DNA of 64,000 bases from NCBI RefSeq assembly GCF_002002925.1, contig NZ_CP019511.1, forward strand, positions 2,604,001 through 2,668,000, given 5' to 3'. The notes under the pieces were generated by a model that saw only the letters and a program-made list of their open reading frames with translations, searched no databases and had not been told where the DNA came from. Position numbers and translations under genes: made by a program. Position 1 is the first letter of the stretch. Every line of letters begins with the position of its first letter. Shown here piece by piece: positions 9,990 to 18,764 of the stretch. Source of the stretch: Sphingomonas sp. LM7. Lineage in GTDB: Bacteria; Pseudomonadota; Alphaproteobacteria; Sphingomonadales; Sphingomonadaceae.

Positions 9990-10652
9990 ATGCTTCCCGA
10001 GCTCCGCCATATCCGCAACTGGGTCTTCGACCTCGACAACACGCTCTATCCGGTGAGCGCGAACCTGTTCGCGATGATCGATGCGCGGATCGGCGAATAT
10101 GTCCGCACCCTGCTCAATTGCGATCCGGAAGAGGCGCATCGCATCCAGAAGGGCTATTTCCATGCCCATGGCACGACGCTGTCGGGGCTGATTGCCGAGC
10201 ATGGCGTGGATCCCGCGCATTATCTCGCCGACGTCCATGACGTCGATATGAGCGTGCTGGAGCGCAACGAGGCGCTGATCGAGGCACTGGCGCGGCTGCC
10301 GGGTCGGAAACTGGTCTTCACCAATGGCGACGCGCCCTATGCCGGCAAGGTGCTCGACCGGCTCGGGCTGACCGATACGTTCGAGGCGATCCACGACATC
10401 CACGCCACCGAATACCGCCCCAAGCCCGATCCGTCGGCCTATCGCGGGCTGTGCGACGCCTATGGCCTCGATCCAGGGGAATCGCTGTTCGTCGAAGACA
10501 TGGCGCGCAATCTGAAGCCCGCCAAGGCGATCGGAATGACCACGGTCTGGATCGACAATGGATCGGAACAGACGCCCGACGCAGACCGCAGCTTCATCGA
10601 CTATACCGTGACCGACCTCGGCCACTGGCTGCACGAAATTTTGGAGGACTGA
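9990..10652 (+). CDS. HAD-family pyrimidine 5'-nucleotidase
   Basis: A 220-residue HAD hydrolase. Motif I is FDLDNTLYP with nucleophile Asp14 and acid Asp16; motif II is LVFTNGD; motif III is YRPKPD; motif IV is FVEDMARNL. These, with the helical cap between residues 20 and 90, fit the SDT1/PPM-like pyrimidine 5'-nucleotidase branch, which dephosphorylates UMP/CMP-type nucleotides in the cytoplasm. dapD begins one base after its stop codon, so the two are one operon. Next to dapD the real substrate could be another phosphometabolite; the family is promiscuous. Confidence 0.85.
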   Translation: MLPELRHIRNWVFDLDNTLYPVSANLFAMIDARIGEYVRTLLNCDPEEAHRIQKGYFHAHGTTLSGLIAEHGVDPAHYLADVHDVDMSVLERNEALIEALARLPGRKLVFTNGDAPYAGKVLDRLGLTDTFEAIHDIHATEYRPKPDPSAYRGLCDAYGLDPGESLFVEDMARNLKPAKAIGMTTVWIDNGSEQTPDADRSFIDYTVTDLGHWLHEILED

Positions 10653-10653
10653 C

Positions 10654-11475
<822 letters not shown>

Positions 11476-11626
11476 TTCGGCGGCGTTTCCGCGCCGTGAC
11501 CTGGCCAACTTTCACTATTTTCACGGTGAACCGGGAATAAAGTTACGCCCTCACGCAATTATGATGCGCAATTCTGTTGGAGATTTTCAACGGATTCAAA
11601 GAGCGCGCGCAACGGTCCTTCCAGAT

Positions 11627-11640
11627 CAAATCCTACATTG
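11627..11640 (-). repeat. AATGTAGGATTT motif, copy 2
   Basis: On the minus strand this reads CAATGTAGGATTTG, identical over 14 bases to the copy at 54266-54279. It lies in the leader of kynA, four bases before a REP-like palindrome. Confidence 0.5.
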
Positions 11641-11643
11641 GAA

Positions 11644-11684
11644 GCCATACCGTCATCCGGCTTTCGCCGGGATGCCGGTATGGC
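11644..11684. repeat. REP-like palindrome in the kynA leader
   Basis: An imperfect inverted repeat with arms GCCATACCGTCATCCGGC and GCCGGGATGCCGGTATGGC around a TTTC loop. It matches the common sphingomonad GTCATCCCGGCGAAAGCCGGGATG-type palindrome. It ends 12 bp before the kynA start codon, so a folded transcript would sit beside the ribosome-binding site. Confidence 0.7.
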
Positions 11685-11696
11685 ATAGAGGAAGGC

Positions 11697-12461
11697 ATGA
11701 CCGAACCCATGACCTATGGGCGCTATCTCGCGCTCGACACGTTGCTGGCGTCGCAGCATCCGCTCTCGGATCGCGATGACGAGCTGCTGTTCATCATCAT
11801 CCACCAGACCAAGGAACTCTGGCTCAAGCAGATGATCGTCGAGGTCCGCTCGGCGCTGGCGCTGGTGCGTGCCGACAAGCCGGTCGAGGCGTACAAGTCG
11901 CTCGCCCGAGTCAGCCGCATCCAGGCGGTGATGACGCTGAGCTGGGATGTGCTCGCGACGATGACCCCGTCCGACTATACCCGCTTCCGCGAAGTGCTCG
12001 GCACCAGTTCGGGTTTCCAGTCGGACCAGTTCCGCGCAGTCGAGACCATGCTGGGGCTGCGCGGCGGCGGCGTGCCCGGACCGCTGACTGTCGAATTCGC
12101 CGCCGCTCCGAGCCTGTGGGACGAAGCCAATGCCGCGCTCGCCCGCGCCGGCTTCGACGTGCCGGCCGAGGCGCTGGAGCGTGACTGGAGCCAGCCTTAC
12201 GTACCCAGCAAGGCGGTCGAGGATGCCTGGGCCGAAGTCTATCGCGACACCAGCGCGAACTGGGAACTGTACCAGCTCGCCGAGAAGCTGGTCGATATCG
12301 ACGATGCGCTCGCCACCTGGCGCCACAAGCATGTCCTCACCGTCAGCCGCGTCATCGGGATGAAATCGGGCACCGGCGGCACCGCGGGCGTGCCCTATCT
12401 CGAATCGACCCTGGTCAAGCGCGCCTTTCCGGAGCTCTGGTCGCTCCGCACCCAGCTGTGA
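11697..12461 (+). CDS. kynA: Tryptophan 2,3-dioxygenase
   Basis: A heme enzyme that opens the indole ring of L-tryptophan to N-formylkynurenine in the cytoplasm. The 254-residue protein has the family signatures MTYGRYLALDTLL, FIIIHQTKELWLKQM (substrate-pocket His), SSGFQSDQFR and KSGTGGTAGVPYL, with the probable heme-ligand His in WRHKHVLTVSRVIG. I chose the ATG at 11697, with AGAGGAAG upstream; the frame stays open to 11577, but that extension would translate the REP palindrome. Its stop overlaps the next start by four bases (GTGA), which ties it to a kynureninase-like gene. No formamidase (kynB) is adjacent. Confidence 0.93.
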   Translation: MTEPMTYGRYLALDTLLASQHPLSDRDDELLFIIIHQTKELWLKQMIVEVRSALALVRADKPVEAYKSLARVSRIQAVMTLSWDVLATMTPSDYTRFREVLGTSSGFQSDQFRAVETMLGLRGGGVPGPLTVEFAAAPSLWDEANAALARAGFDVPAEALERDWSQPYVPSKAVEDAWAEVYRDTSANWELYQLAEKLVDIDDALATWRHKHVLTVSRVIGMKSGTGGTAGVPYLESTLVKRAFPELWSLRTQL

Positions 12462-13579
12462 CCAGCTACAAGCATCTGTTCCAGCGCGCGATCGCCGCGG
12501 CGCCCGAACGGCTCCACTTCGCCGCGCACAGCCATCATCTCTGGCCCGACGCGTCCTATGTCGGCCAGCTCGCCGCGTGGGAGGACGGGGTGCGCCTCGC
12601 CGACCGCAAATGGGAGCGGGTGATGGGCGAGATCTGGCCCGCCGCGCAGCACCATGTCGCCGCCGAGCTTGGGCTGCCCGATCCGTCCAGCATCGTCTTC
12701 GCGCCCAACACTCACGAATTGCTGCTGCGCGTCGTCTCGGCGCTGCCGCGGCGCCCGCTGCGCATCCTGACCAGCGACGGCGAATTCCATAGCTTCCGCC
12801 GCCAGAGCCTCCGCTGGGAGGAAGCGGGCAGTGCGATCGTGGACCGCGTGCCGCTCGATTCGCTGGTCGAAGCCGCGCGGAGCGGCACGCATGACCTGAT
12901 CTTCGTCAGCCACGTCCAGTTCGGCACCGGGCATGTCTTCGACGGGATCGACAAGCTCGCCGCGCTGGCGCGGCCCGAGGGGCCGTGGGTGGTGATCGAC
13001 GGCTACCACGGTTTTATGGCTATGGAGACCGACCTCTCCGCCGTGGCCGACCGGGTATTCTACCTCGCGGGCGGCTATAAATACGCGATGGCAGGCGAAG
13101 GCTGCGCGTTCCTCCACGCCCCGCCCGGCTTCGGCCCGCGGCCCGAGATCACCGGCTGGTATGCCGAGTTCGACGATCTGTCGCTGCCGCCCGGCAGCAT
13201 CGGCTATGCCCCCGATGCGCGGCGTTTCCTGGGGGCAACGTTCGATCCTTCGGGCATCTACCGCTTCGTCGCGGTGCGCGACATGCTGCGGCAGGAGGGG
13301 CTGACCGCCGCCGATATCGCTGCGCATGCGGGCGGCCTGCGGGACGCGTTGCTGGCGGACCTGCCGATCGACGCCGAACTGCTCAATCCGGGATCGCCGG
13401 CGCGTTTTCTGGCGCTGCGCTCGCCGGAAGCGGCGCGGTGGAAGGCGCAGCTCGAGGCGCAGGACGTGATCACCGATGTGCGCGGCGACGTGCTGCGGAT
13501 CGGGTTCGGGCTATACCAGGATACGCGCGATCTCGACGGACTGATCTGGGCGCTTAAGCAGCTGTCAGCGACGCCGTGA
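12458..13579 (+). CDS. PLP-dependent class V aminotransferase-fold enzyme, kynureninase-like
   Basis: A 373-residue fold-type I PLP enzyme. The likely PLP-binding Asp is in VVIDGYHGFM and the Schiff-base lysine is in LAGGYKYAMAGEG. FAPNTHELLLRVVSAL fits the cofactor phosphate loop region. Coupling to tryptophan dioxygenase makes kynureninase (kynurenine to anthranilate plus alanine) the best guess. It is shorter than typical KynU (~410-420 residues) and differs around the lysine motif, so another class V activity is possible. Translation starts at a GTG that overlaps the kynA stop. AGGxGCCCCT-like palindromic sequence follows the stop before the convergent neighbour. Confidence 0.75.
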   Translation: MTSYKHLFQRAIAAAPERLHFAAHSHHLWPDASYVGQLAAWEDGVRLADRKWERVMGEIWPAAQHHVAAELGLPDPSSIVFAPNTHELLLRVVSALPRRPLRILTSDGEFHSFRRQSLRWEEAGSAIVDRVPLDSLVEAARSGTHDLIFVSHVQFGTGHVFDGIDKLAALARPEGPWVVIDGYHGFMAMETDLSAVADRVFYLAGGYKYAMAGEGCAFLHAPPGFGPRPEITGWYAEFDDLSLPPGSIGYAPDARRFLGATFDPSGIYRFVAVRDMLRQEGLTAADIAAHAGGLRDALLADLPIDAELLNPGSPARFLALRSPEAARWKAQLEAQDVITDVRGDVLRIGFGLYQDTRDLDGLIWALKQLSATP

Positions 13580-13619
13580 ACGAACCGTTCGTCCAGAGCG
13601 TGTCGAGGCAGGGCCCCTG

Positions 13620-14057
13620 CTAAGGCGCGCCGCCTACCCGCGCCACCCCCAGCCGCGGAATGTCGATCTTCGGGCACCGGTCCATCACCACCTTCAGCCC
13701 CGCCGCCTCCGCCCGCGCCGCAGCCTCTTCGTTGATCACCCCGATCTGCAGCCAAACCGATTTGGCGCCCGCCGCGATCGCCTCGTCCACCGCTTCGCCC
13801 GCCGCGATCGATCGGCGGAAGATATCGACCATGTCGATCGGCTCACCGATCTGGCTCAGCTCGCGGAAGACGAATTCGCCGTGGATGTGCTCGCCGGTGA
13901 TCTGCGGGTTTACCGGGATCACGCGATAGCCGCGGCTCTGGAGATACGCCATCACGCCATAGCTCGGCCGGTCGGGCCGGTCCGACGCGCCGATCATCGC
14001 GATCGTCCGCGTCTCTTCCAGCAACTGCTTGATGTCCTCGTCGCGCGTCAGCGGCAT
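13620..14057 (-). CDS. CoA-binding domain protein (YccU-like)
   Basis: A 145-residue single-domain Rossmann protein of the CoA_binding family. TIAMIGASDRPDRPSYGVMAYLQ is the nucleotide-binding start, and VNPQITGEHIHG and VWLQIGVINEEAA are conserved features of the family, as is the Cys in VVMDRCPKID. Such proteins bind CoA or related nucleotides, but their cellular role is mostly unknown. The ATG at 14057 has GGAGG six bases upstream; an in-frame extension to 14084 lacks support. It follows mrp by two bases and is co-transcribed with it. Confidence 0.88.
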   Translation of the reverse strand: MPLTRDEDIKQLLEETRTIAMIGASDRPDRPSYGVMAYLQSRGYRVIPVNPQITGEHIHGEFVFRELSQIGEPIDMVDIFRRSIAAGEAVDEAIAAGAKSVWLQIGVINEEAAARAEAAGLKVVMDRCPKIDIPRLGVARVGGAP

Positions 14058-14059
14058 GG

Positions 14060-15025
14060 TCAGCCTCCGTTTGCGGCGAGCCAATCATCCAGCCGCGCCG
14101 CCAGCAAAGCGAACGTCTCCGCCTGCGGGCCGTTCCCCGCGGCGGGCGGATCGCCGGCGTCCGAAGCCGTGCGGATCGCCAGTTCCAGCGGTATCCGCCC
14201 AAGGAAGGGCAATCCCATCTTGCCCGCCGCCGCCTCGGCGCCGCCGCTGCCGAACGGGTCCGAGACCTCGCCGCAATGCGGGCAGGCATAGCCCGACATG
14301 TTCTCGATCACCCCGACGATCGGGACGTTGACCTTGTTGAACAAGTCGATCGCGCGGGTGGCGTCGATCAGCGCCAGGTCCTGCGGCGTCGAGACGATGA
14401 TCGCCCCGGCGGGCTTGTGTTTCTGGACCATGGTCAGCTGCAAGTCGCCGGTGCCGGGCGGCAGATCGAGGATCAGCACTTCGGCATCGCCCCAATCGGC
14501 ATCGACCATCTGGCCGAGCGCACCGCCCGCCATCGATCCGCGCCACGCGATCGCCTGCCCCTCGGGCACCAGCCCGCCCATCGACAGAAGCGGCACGCCG
14601 AACTTGGTCTGCACCGGGATCAGTGTCTTCTCGCGCGCTTCGGGGCGGATGCCGTCGACGCCGAGCAACCGAGTCTGCGACGGCCCGTATATATCGGCAT
14701 CGACCAGCCCCACGCGCCGCCCGCGCCGCGCCAGCGCGATCGCGATATTGGCCGCGACGGTCGATTTGCCCACCCCGCCCTTGCCGCTCGCCACGGCGAT
14801 CAGCCGTCGCGTGCGCCGTTCGCTGGTGAGCAAAACCCGCACTTCGGTCACCCCCGGCACGGCCTGCGCGACGCGCCGGACATCGGCCTCCAGCTCGGCG
14901 CGCGCGGCCTCGCCCAGCCCGGTTACGTCGAGCACGATGCTGGCCTTGCCGTCCTCGATTCGGGCACTGGCGCGGCCCGCCGCGATCGGCGCGAGCGCCG
15001 CTTTCAAGCTCTGGACATCATTCAT
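14060..15025 (-). CDS. mrp: Mrp/NBP35-family iron-sulfur carrier ATPase
   Basis: A 321-residue P-loop protein that assembles or carries Fe-S clusters to target proteins in the cytoplasm. An N-terminal MIP18-like domain (about 1-85) precedes the deviant Walker A ASGKGGVGKST. DADIYGPSQ, the switch region LDLPPGTGDLQLT and the cluster-binding pair GYACPHCGE follow, all characteristic of Mrp. The start is the ATG at 15025; the open frame continues to 15061 but lacks a better start. It is divergent from hflK with a ~70-bp shared promoter region. The downstream CoA-binding gene is coupled to it. Confidence 0.93.
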   Translation of the reverse strand: MNDVQSLKAALAPIAAGRASARIEDGKASIVLDVTGLGEAARAELEADVRRVAQAVPGVTEVRVLLTSERRTRRLIAVASGKGGVGKSTVAANIAIALARRGRRVGLVDADIYGPSQTRLLGVDGIRPEAREKTLIPVQTKFGVPLLSMGGLVPEGQAIAWRGSMAGGALGQMVDADWGDAEVLILDLPPGTGDLQLTMVQKHKPAGAIIVSTPQDLALIDATRAIDLFNKVNVPIVGVIENMSGYACPHCGEVSDPFGSGGAEAAAGKMGLPFLGRIPLELAIRTASDAGDPPAAGNGPQAETFALLAARLDDWLAANGG

Positions 15026-15096
15026 TACGCGCCAGATAGGCGCACAATCGGCGGCTGCCACTGTAAATCCGCGTATGCATCCTTATAAAGACAGGC

Positions 15097-16236
15097 ATGG
15101 TGAACCTATCGGGCTGGCGCGGACTGGCCGGCATCTTCAAGAACGAAGCTCCCAAGAGTCCGTGGGGCAGTGGCGGCGGAAGCGGCGGTTCCGGTAACGG
15201 GGGCGGCGGTTCCGGCAATGGCGGCGGTAACGGGGGCGGCGGTGGCCCGCGCAATCCCTGGTCCTTCCCGCCCGACGGCAAGCGCCCGCGTCCCGGCGCG
15301 ACCAGCCTCGACGAATTGCTTCGCCGCGCCCGTGGCGGCGGTGGCGGCCCGGGCGTTCCCGGCCTGCCCAGCGGCACCCGGCTGTGGTCGATGGTTATCG
15401 GCGGCCTGCTGCTCGTCTGGGTGCTCTATACCAGCATCCACCCGATCGGCCCGCGCGAACGCGGCCTCGTCACTACCCTGGGCAGCTATTCGTCGACGCT
15501 GACGCCCGGCGTGCGGATCACGCTTCCCGCGCCGCTCCAGCTGGTCGATGTCATCGACGTCGCCAACATCCGCACCGAGAATTTCCCGACCGGCGGCGAG
15601 AATCTGATGCTCACCGGCGACCAGAACATCGTCGATCTGGCCTATTCGGTGCGTTGGGACATCCGCAGCGCGGTCGATTACAGGTTCCAGATCGCCAAGC
15701 CCGAGGACACCGTCCGCGCTACTGCCGAGAGCGCGATGCGCGCGGTCGTAGCTACCACCAGCCTCAACGACGCGATCGGCCAGGGCCGTTCGCGGATCGA
15801 GGCGCAGGTCCAGGCGACCATCCAGCAGATCCTCGACTCCTATAATTCGGGCATCCGCATCCAGGGCGTGGCGATCCAGAAGGCGGCCGCCCCGCAGGCC
15901 GTGGATGAGGACTTCAAACAAGTCACCGCCGCGCAGCAGGAGGCGCAGGCCAACAAGAACAACGCCAATGCCTATGCCCAGCAGGTTCTCGCCGCGGCAC
16001 AGGGCGAGGCGGCCGAGTTCGACAAGATCTACGAGCAGTACAAAATGGCGCCCGAAGTGACGCGCCGCCGCATCTATTACGAGACGATGGAGCAGATCCT
16101 GTCGCGCACCAACAAGACGATCGTCGAAGCCCCCGGCGTGACGCCCTATCTCCCGCTGCCTGCGATTCGCGGCGGCGGCACCCCGGCGGCTGAGCCCTCG
16201 CCCCAGCCCCGCGCCTCGACGGGAGCAGCACGATGA
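15097..16236 (+). CDS. hflK: FtsH protease modulator HflK
   Basis: A 379-residue membrane protein with a Gly/Asn-rich N-terminus (residues ~25-55), one transmembrane helix (about 95-115) and a periplasmic SPFH/prohibitin domain. Family features include IHPIGPRERGLVTTLG, NLMLTGDQNIVDLAYSVRW and RVIIG-equivalent coiled-coil segments with many Ala/Gln/Glu near 275-325. With HflC it forms a large cage around FtsH and restrains degradation of membrane proteins. The glycine tract (GGSGGSGNGGGGSGN) is longer than in E. coli and is common in alphaproteobacterial HflK. It overlaps hflC by ATGA. Confidence 0.95.
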   Translation: MVNLSGWRGLAGIFKNEAPKSPWGSGGGSGGSGNGGGGSGNGGGNGGGGGPRNPWSFPPDGKRPRPGATSLDELLRRARGGGGGPGVPGLPSGTRLWSMVIGGLLLVWVLYTSIHPIGPRERGLVTTLGSYSSTLTPGVRITLPAPLQLVDVIDVANIRTENFPTGGENLMLTGDQNIVDLAYSVRWDIRSAVDYRFQIAKPEDTVRATAESAMRAVVATTSLNDAIGQGRSRIEAQVQATIQQILDSYNSGIRIQGVAIQKAAAPQAVDEDFKQVTAAQQEAQANKNNANAYAQQVLAAAQGEAAEFDKIYEQYKMAPEVTRRRIYYETMEQILSRTNKTIVEAPGVTPYLPLPAIRGGGTPAAEPSPQPRASTGAAR

Positions 16237-17090
16237 CCGCCAGCTGGTTCCGCAGCCCGATCGGGATCGCGATGATCGTGATCCTCGCACTGGTGGTGCT
16301 GATGAGCACCGTCGCGATCGTTCCCGAGAGCAAGCAGGTAGTGATCCTGCGGCTCGAACAGCCCTATCGCACGATCAACGCGTACAAGCCGAACGAGCAA
16401 TATGGCCGGACCCAGGCGGGCCCGATCTTCCGCATCCCGTTCATCGATCGCATCGTCTGGGTCGACAAGCGCGTGCTCGACATCGACCTGCCCAACCAGC
16501 CGGTGCTGTCGACCGATCAGCTGCGGCTCGAAGTCGATGCCTATGCCCGCTTCCGCGTCGTCGATCCGCTCAAGATGGTGGTGACCGTCGGCTCGGAAGA
16601 GCGCGTCCGCGATCAGCTCCAGCCCCTGTTCGGCTCGTCGCTGCGCAACGAACTCGGCAAGCGTACCTCGGCGATCCTGCTCAGCCCCGAGCGCGGCGAA
16701 GTGATGGACAATATCCAGAACTCGCTGCAGCGTCTCGCCAGCCAGTACGGCGTCGAGATCGTCGATGTCCGCATCAAGCAGACCGAGCTGCCGACCGGCT
16801 CGCCGCTAGAGAGCGCGCTCAACCGCATGGCAACTGCGCGCCGGCAGGAAGCCGCGACGATCAAGGCACAGGGCCTCAAGGAAGCGCAGATCATCCGCGC
16901 CACGGCGCAGGCGCAAGCCGCACAGGTCTATGCGCAGGCGTTCAACAAGGATCCCGCCTTCTACGATTTCTACCGCGCGATGCAGTCGTACCGGACGACC
17001 TTCCTGGCGCAGGGCGAGGGCAAGGGCGAGACCTCGGTCATCCTCTCGCCGCAGAACAGCTACCTGCGCGAGTTCATGGGGCAACGATGA
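16233..17090 (+). CDS. hflC: FtsH protease modulator HflC
   Basis: A 285-residue partner of HflK. A single N-terminal membrane helix (about 8-28) is followed by an SPFH domain with VPESKQVVILRLEQPYRTIN, IPFIDRIVWVDKR and ILLSPERGEVM, then a helical stretch with RRQEAATIKAQGLKEAQI. The start ATG overlaps the hflK stop, and the stop lies ~95 bp before degQ, giving a membrane-protein quality-control cluster. The leader of degQ contains an inverted repeat, so degQ may have its own promoter. Confidence 0.95.
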   Translation: MTASWFRSPIGIAMIVILALVVLMSTVAIVPESKQVVILRLEQPYRTINAYKPNEQYGRTQAGPIFRIPFIDRIVWVDKRVLDIDLPNQPVLSTDQLRLEVDAYARFRVVDPLKMVVTVGSEERVRDQLQPLFGSSLRNELGKRTSAILLSPERGEVMDNIQNSLQRLASQYGVEIVDVRIKQTELPTGSPLESALNRMATARRQEAATIKAQGLKEAQIIRATAQAQAAQVYAQAFNKDPAFYDFYRAMQSYRTTFLAQGEGKGETSVILSPQNSYLREFMGQR

Positions 17091-17117
17091 GGCTGCAGCT
17101 TCGTTCATATTCAATCA

Positions 17118-17155
17118 GCGTTCAGCAACCGGGCGCAACTATCGCGCCTGAACGC
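17118..17155. promoter_or_regulatory. Inverted repeat in the degQ leader
   Basis: GCGTTCAG and CTGAACGC form a perfect 8-bp inverted repeat with a 22-bp loop. Another GTTCA lies at 17103-17107, sixteen bases before the left arm. It could be a regulator site for envelope stress or an RNA hairpin. Which is unknown. Confidence 0.4.
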
Positions 17156-17184
17156 TTACTCGTCCTTTGAGAGGATTCGCCCAC

Positions 17185-18693
17185 GTGCGTTACGTCTACG
17201 CTCTTACCACTGCCCTTGCCCTTGGTGGCGCCGCCACTGCCCTGACGCTGAACCAGCCCGCCGGCGCGCAGACCGCGCAGAACGAGCCGGGCGCGATCCA
17301 GGCCGCCGCCCCACGCGGTGGCGCGCCGATGAGCTTTGCGGACATGGTCGCAAAGCTCCAGCCGGCCGTGGTCAACATCTCGACCACGCAGCGCATCACC
17401 GTCCAGCAGCAGAATCCGTTCCAGGGCACGCCGTTCGAGATGTTCGGCCGCGGCCAGGGCGGCGGCGGCCCGGTCACTCGCCAGGCCGAATCGCTCGGCT
17501 CGGGCTTTCTGATCTCGGCTGACGGCTATGTCGTGACCAACAACCACGTCGTCACTGCGGGTACCCGCGGCGCGGTGGTCGAGACGATCACCGTCACGCT
17601 GAACGATCGCAAGGAATATAAGGCGCGCCTGATCGGCCGCGATGCGTCGTCGGATCTCGCGGTTCTCAAGATCGAAGCCACCGGCCTTCCCTTTGTCCGC
17701 CTCGGCGATTCGAACCAGGCGCGGGTCGGCGACTGGGTCGTCGCGATCGGCAGCCCGTTCGGGCTGGGCGGATCGGTGACCGCTGGCATCGTCTCGGCAC
17801 TGCATCGCTCCACCGTGGGCGGCGCATTCGACCGCTTCATCCAGACCGACGCCTCGATCAACCGCGGCAATTCGGGCGGCCCGCTGTTCGATCTCAGCGG
17901 CAACGTCATCGGGATCAACTCGCAGATCCTGTCGCCGACCGGCGGCAATGTCGGCATCGGCTTCGCCATTCCGTCAACCGAGGCCAAGCCGATCCTCGAT
18001 CGCCTGATGAAGGGCCAGACGATCCAGCGCGGCTATCTGGGCATCCAGATGCAGGATCTGACTGCCGACCTCGCCGATTCGTTCGGCGTGCCCAAGGGTA
18101 ACGGCACGATCGTCGCGCGCGTCGAGCCGGGCCAGGCCGCCGAAAAGGCCGGCATCCGCCAAGGCGACGTGATCGTCCGGATCAACAACAAGGACGTCAC
18201 GCCGGATCAGACGCTGAGCTATCTGGTCGCCAATGTGCCGCCGGGCACGCGCATTCCAGTCGAGCTGGTCCGCGACGGCAAGCGCCAGACGGTGACGCTC
18301 ACCATCGGGACGCGTCCGCCCGACGAGGAACTCGCCCAGCAGCAGTTCGATCTCGAGGACAATGACAGCAATCCGCAGGACAGCGAGACGATGGGCGCTG
18401 CCTCGCTCGGCATCGCCGTCACGCCGCTCACCCCGCAGATCGCGCGCCAGATCGGTGCCGACGCCACTGCCCAGGGCGTGGTGGTGCTCGGCGCCGATGC
18501 CAACAGCGACGCGGCCGGCAAGGGGCTAACCCGCGGCGACCTGATCACCACTGCCAATCGCACTCCGGTGCGCACCGCAGCCGACCTCGCCCGAATCGTT
18601 GCCCAGACCAAGAGCAGCGGCGGCAAGCAGGTGCTGCTATTCGTCCAGCGCCGTGGGCAGGGCCGCTATGTGTCGGTGCAGATTCCGAACTGA
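17185..18693 (+). CDS. degQ: Do/DegQ-family periplasmic serine protease
   Basis: A 502-residue HtrA protease. It has a signal peptide (residues ~1-28) and a trypsin-like domain with triad His121 (NNHVVT), Asp157 (SSDLAVLKI) and Ser230 (RGNSGGPLF). Two PDZ domains follow (about 275-370 and 400-500). It degrades or chaperones misfolded envelope proteins. I chose the GTG at 17185, preceded by GAGAGGA; a TTG at 17167 is in frame but lies upstream of the signal peptide. Its position after hflKC suggests shared envelope quality control. Confidence 0.92.
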   Translation: MRYVYALTTALALGGAATALTLNQPAGAQTAQNEPGAIQAAAPRGGAPMSFADMVAKLQPAVVNISTTQRITVQQQNPFQGTPFEMFGRGQGGGGPVTRQAESLGSGFLISADGYVVTNNHVVTAGTRGAVVETITVTLNDRKEYKARLIGRDASSDLAVLKIEATGLPFVRLGDSNQARVGDWVVAIGSPFGLGGSVTAGIVSALHRSTVGGAFDRFIQTDASINRGNSGGPLFDLSGNVIGINSQILSPTGGNVGIGFAIPSTEAKPILDRLMKGQTIQRGYLGIQMQDLTADLADSFGVPKGNGTIVARVEPGQAAEKAGIRQGDVIVRINNKDVTPDQTLSYLVANVPPGTRIPVELVRDGKRQTVTLTIGTRPPDEELAQQQFDLEDNDSNPQDSETMGAASLGIAVTPLTPQIARQIGADATAQGVVVLGADANSDAAGKGLTRGDLITTANRTPVRTAADLARIVAQTKSSGGKQVLLFVQRRGQGRYVSVQIPN

Positions 18694-18764
18694 ACGATAG
18701 CCTTATCGGGCTGACCAATGCCCGTTTCTCCCCTAGAACCGGCTTCTGAAACAGGAGTTCGGTG

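Noticed and set aside
7438..10056. 872-codon open frame antisense to the subtilase
   Set aside because: GC-rich coding DNA leaves long open frames on the other strand; the product is Arg/Ala-rich without domains, while the minus strand encodes an intact protease.
11577..11696. N-terminal extension of kynA
   Set aside because: It translates the REP palindrome and lacks family similarity; the ATG at 11697 has a good ribosome site.
15170..15250. Glycine-codon repeats as a CRISPR or microsatellite
   Set aside because: They encode the Gly-rich N-terminus of HflK.
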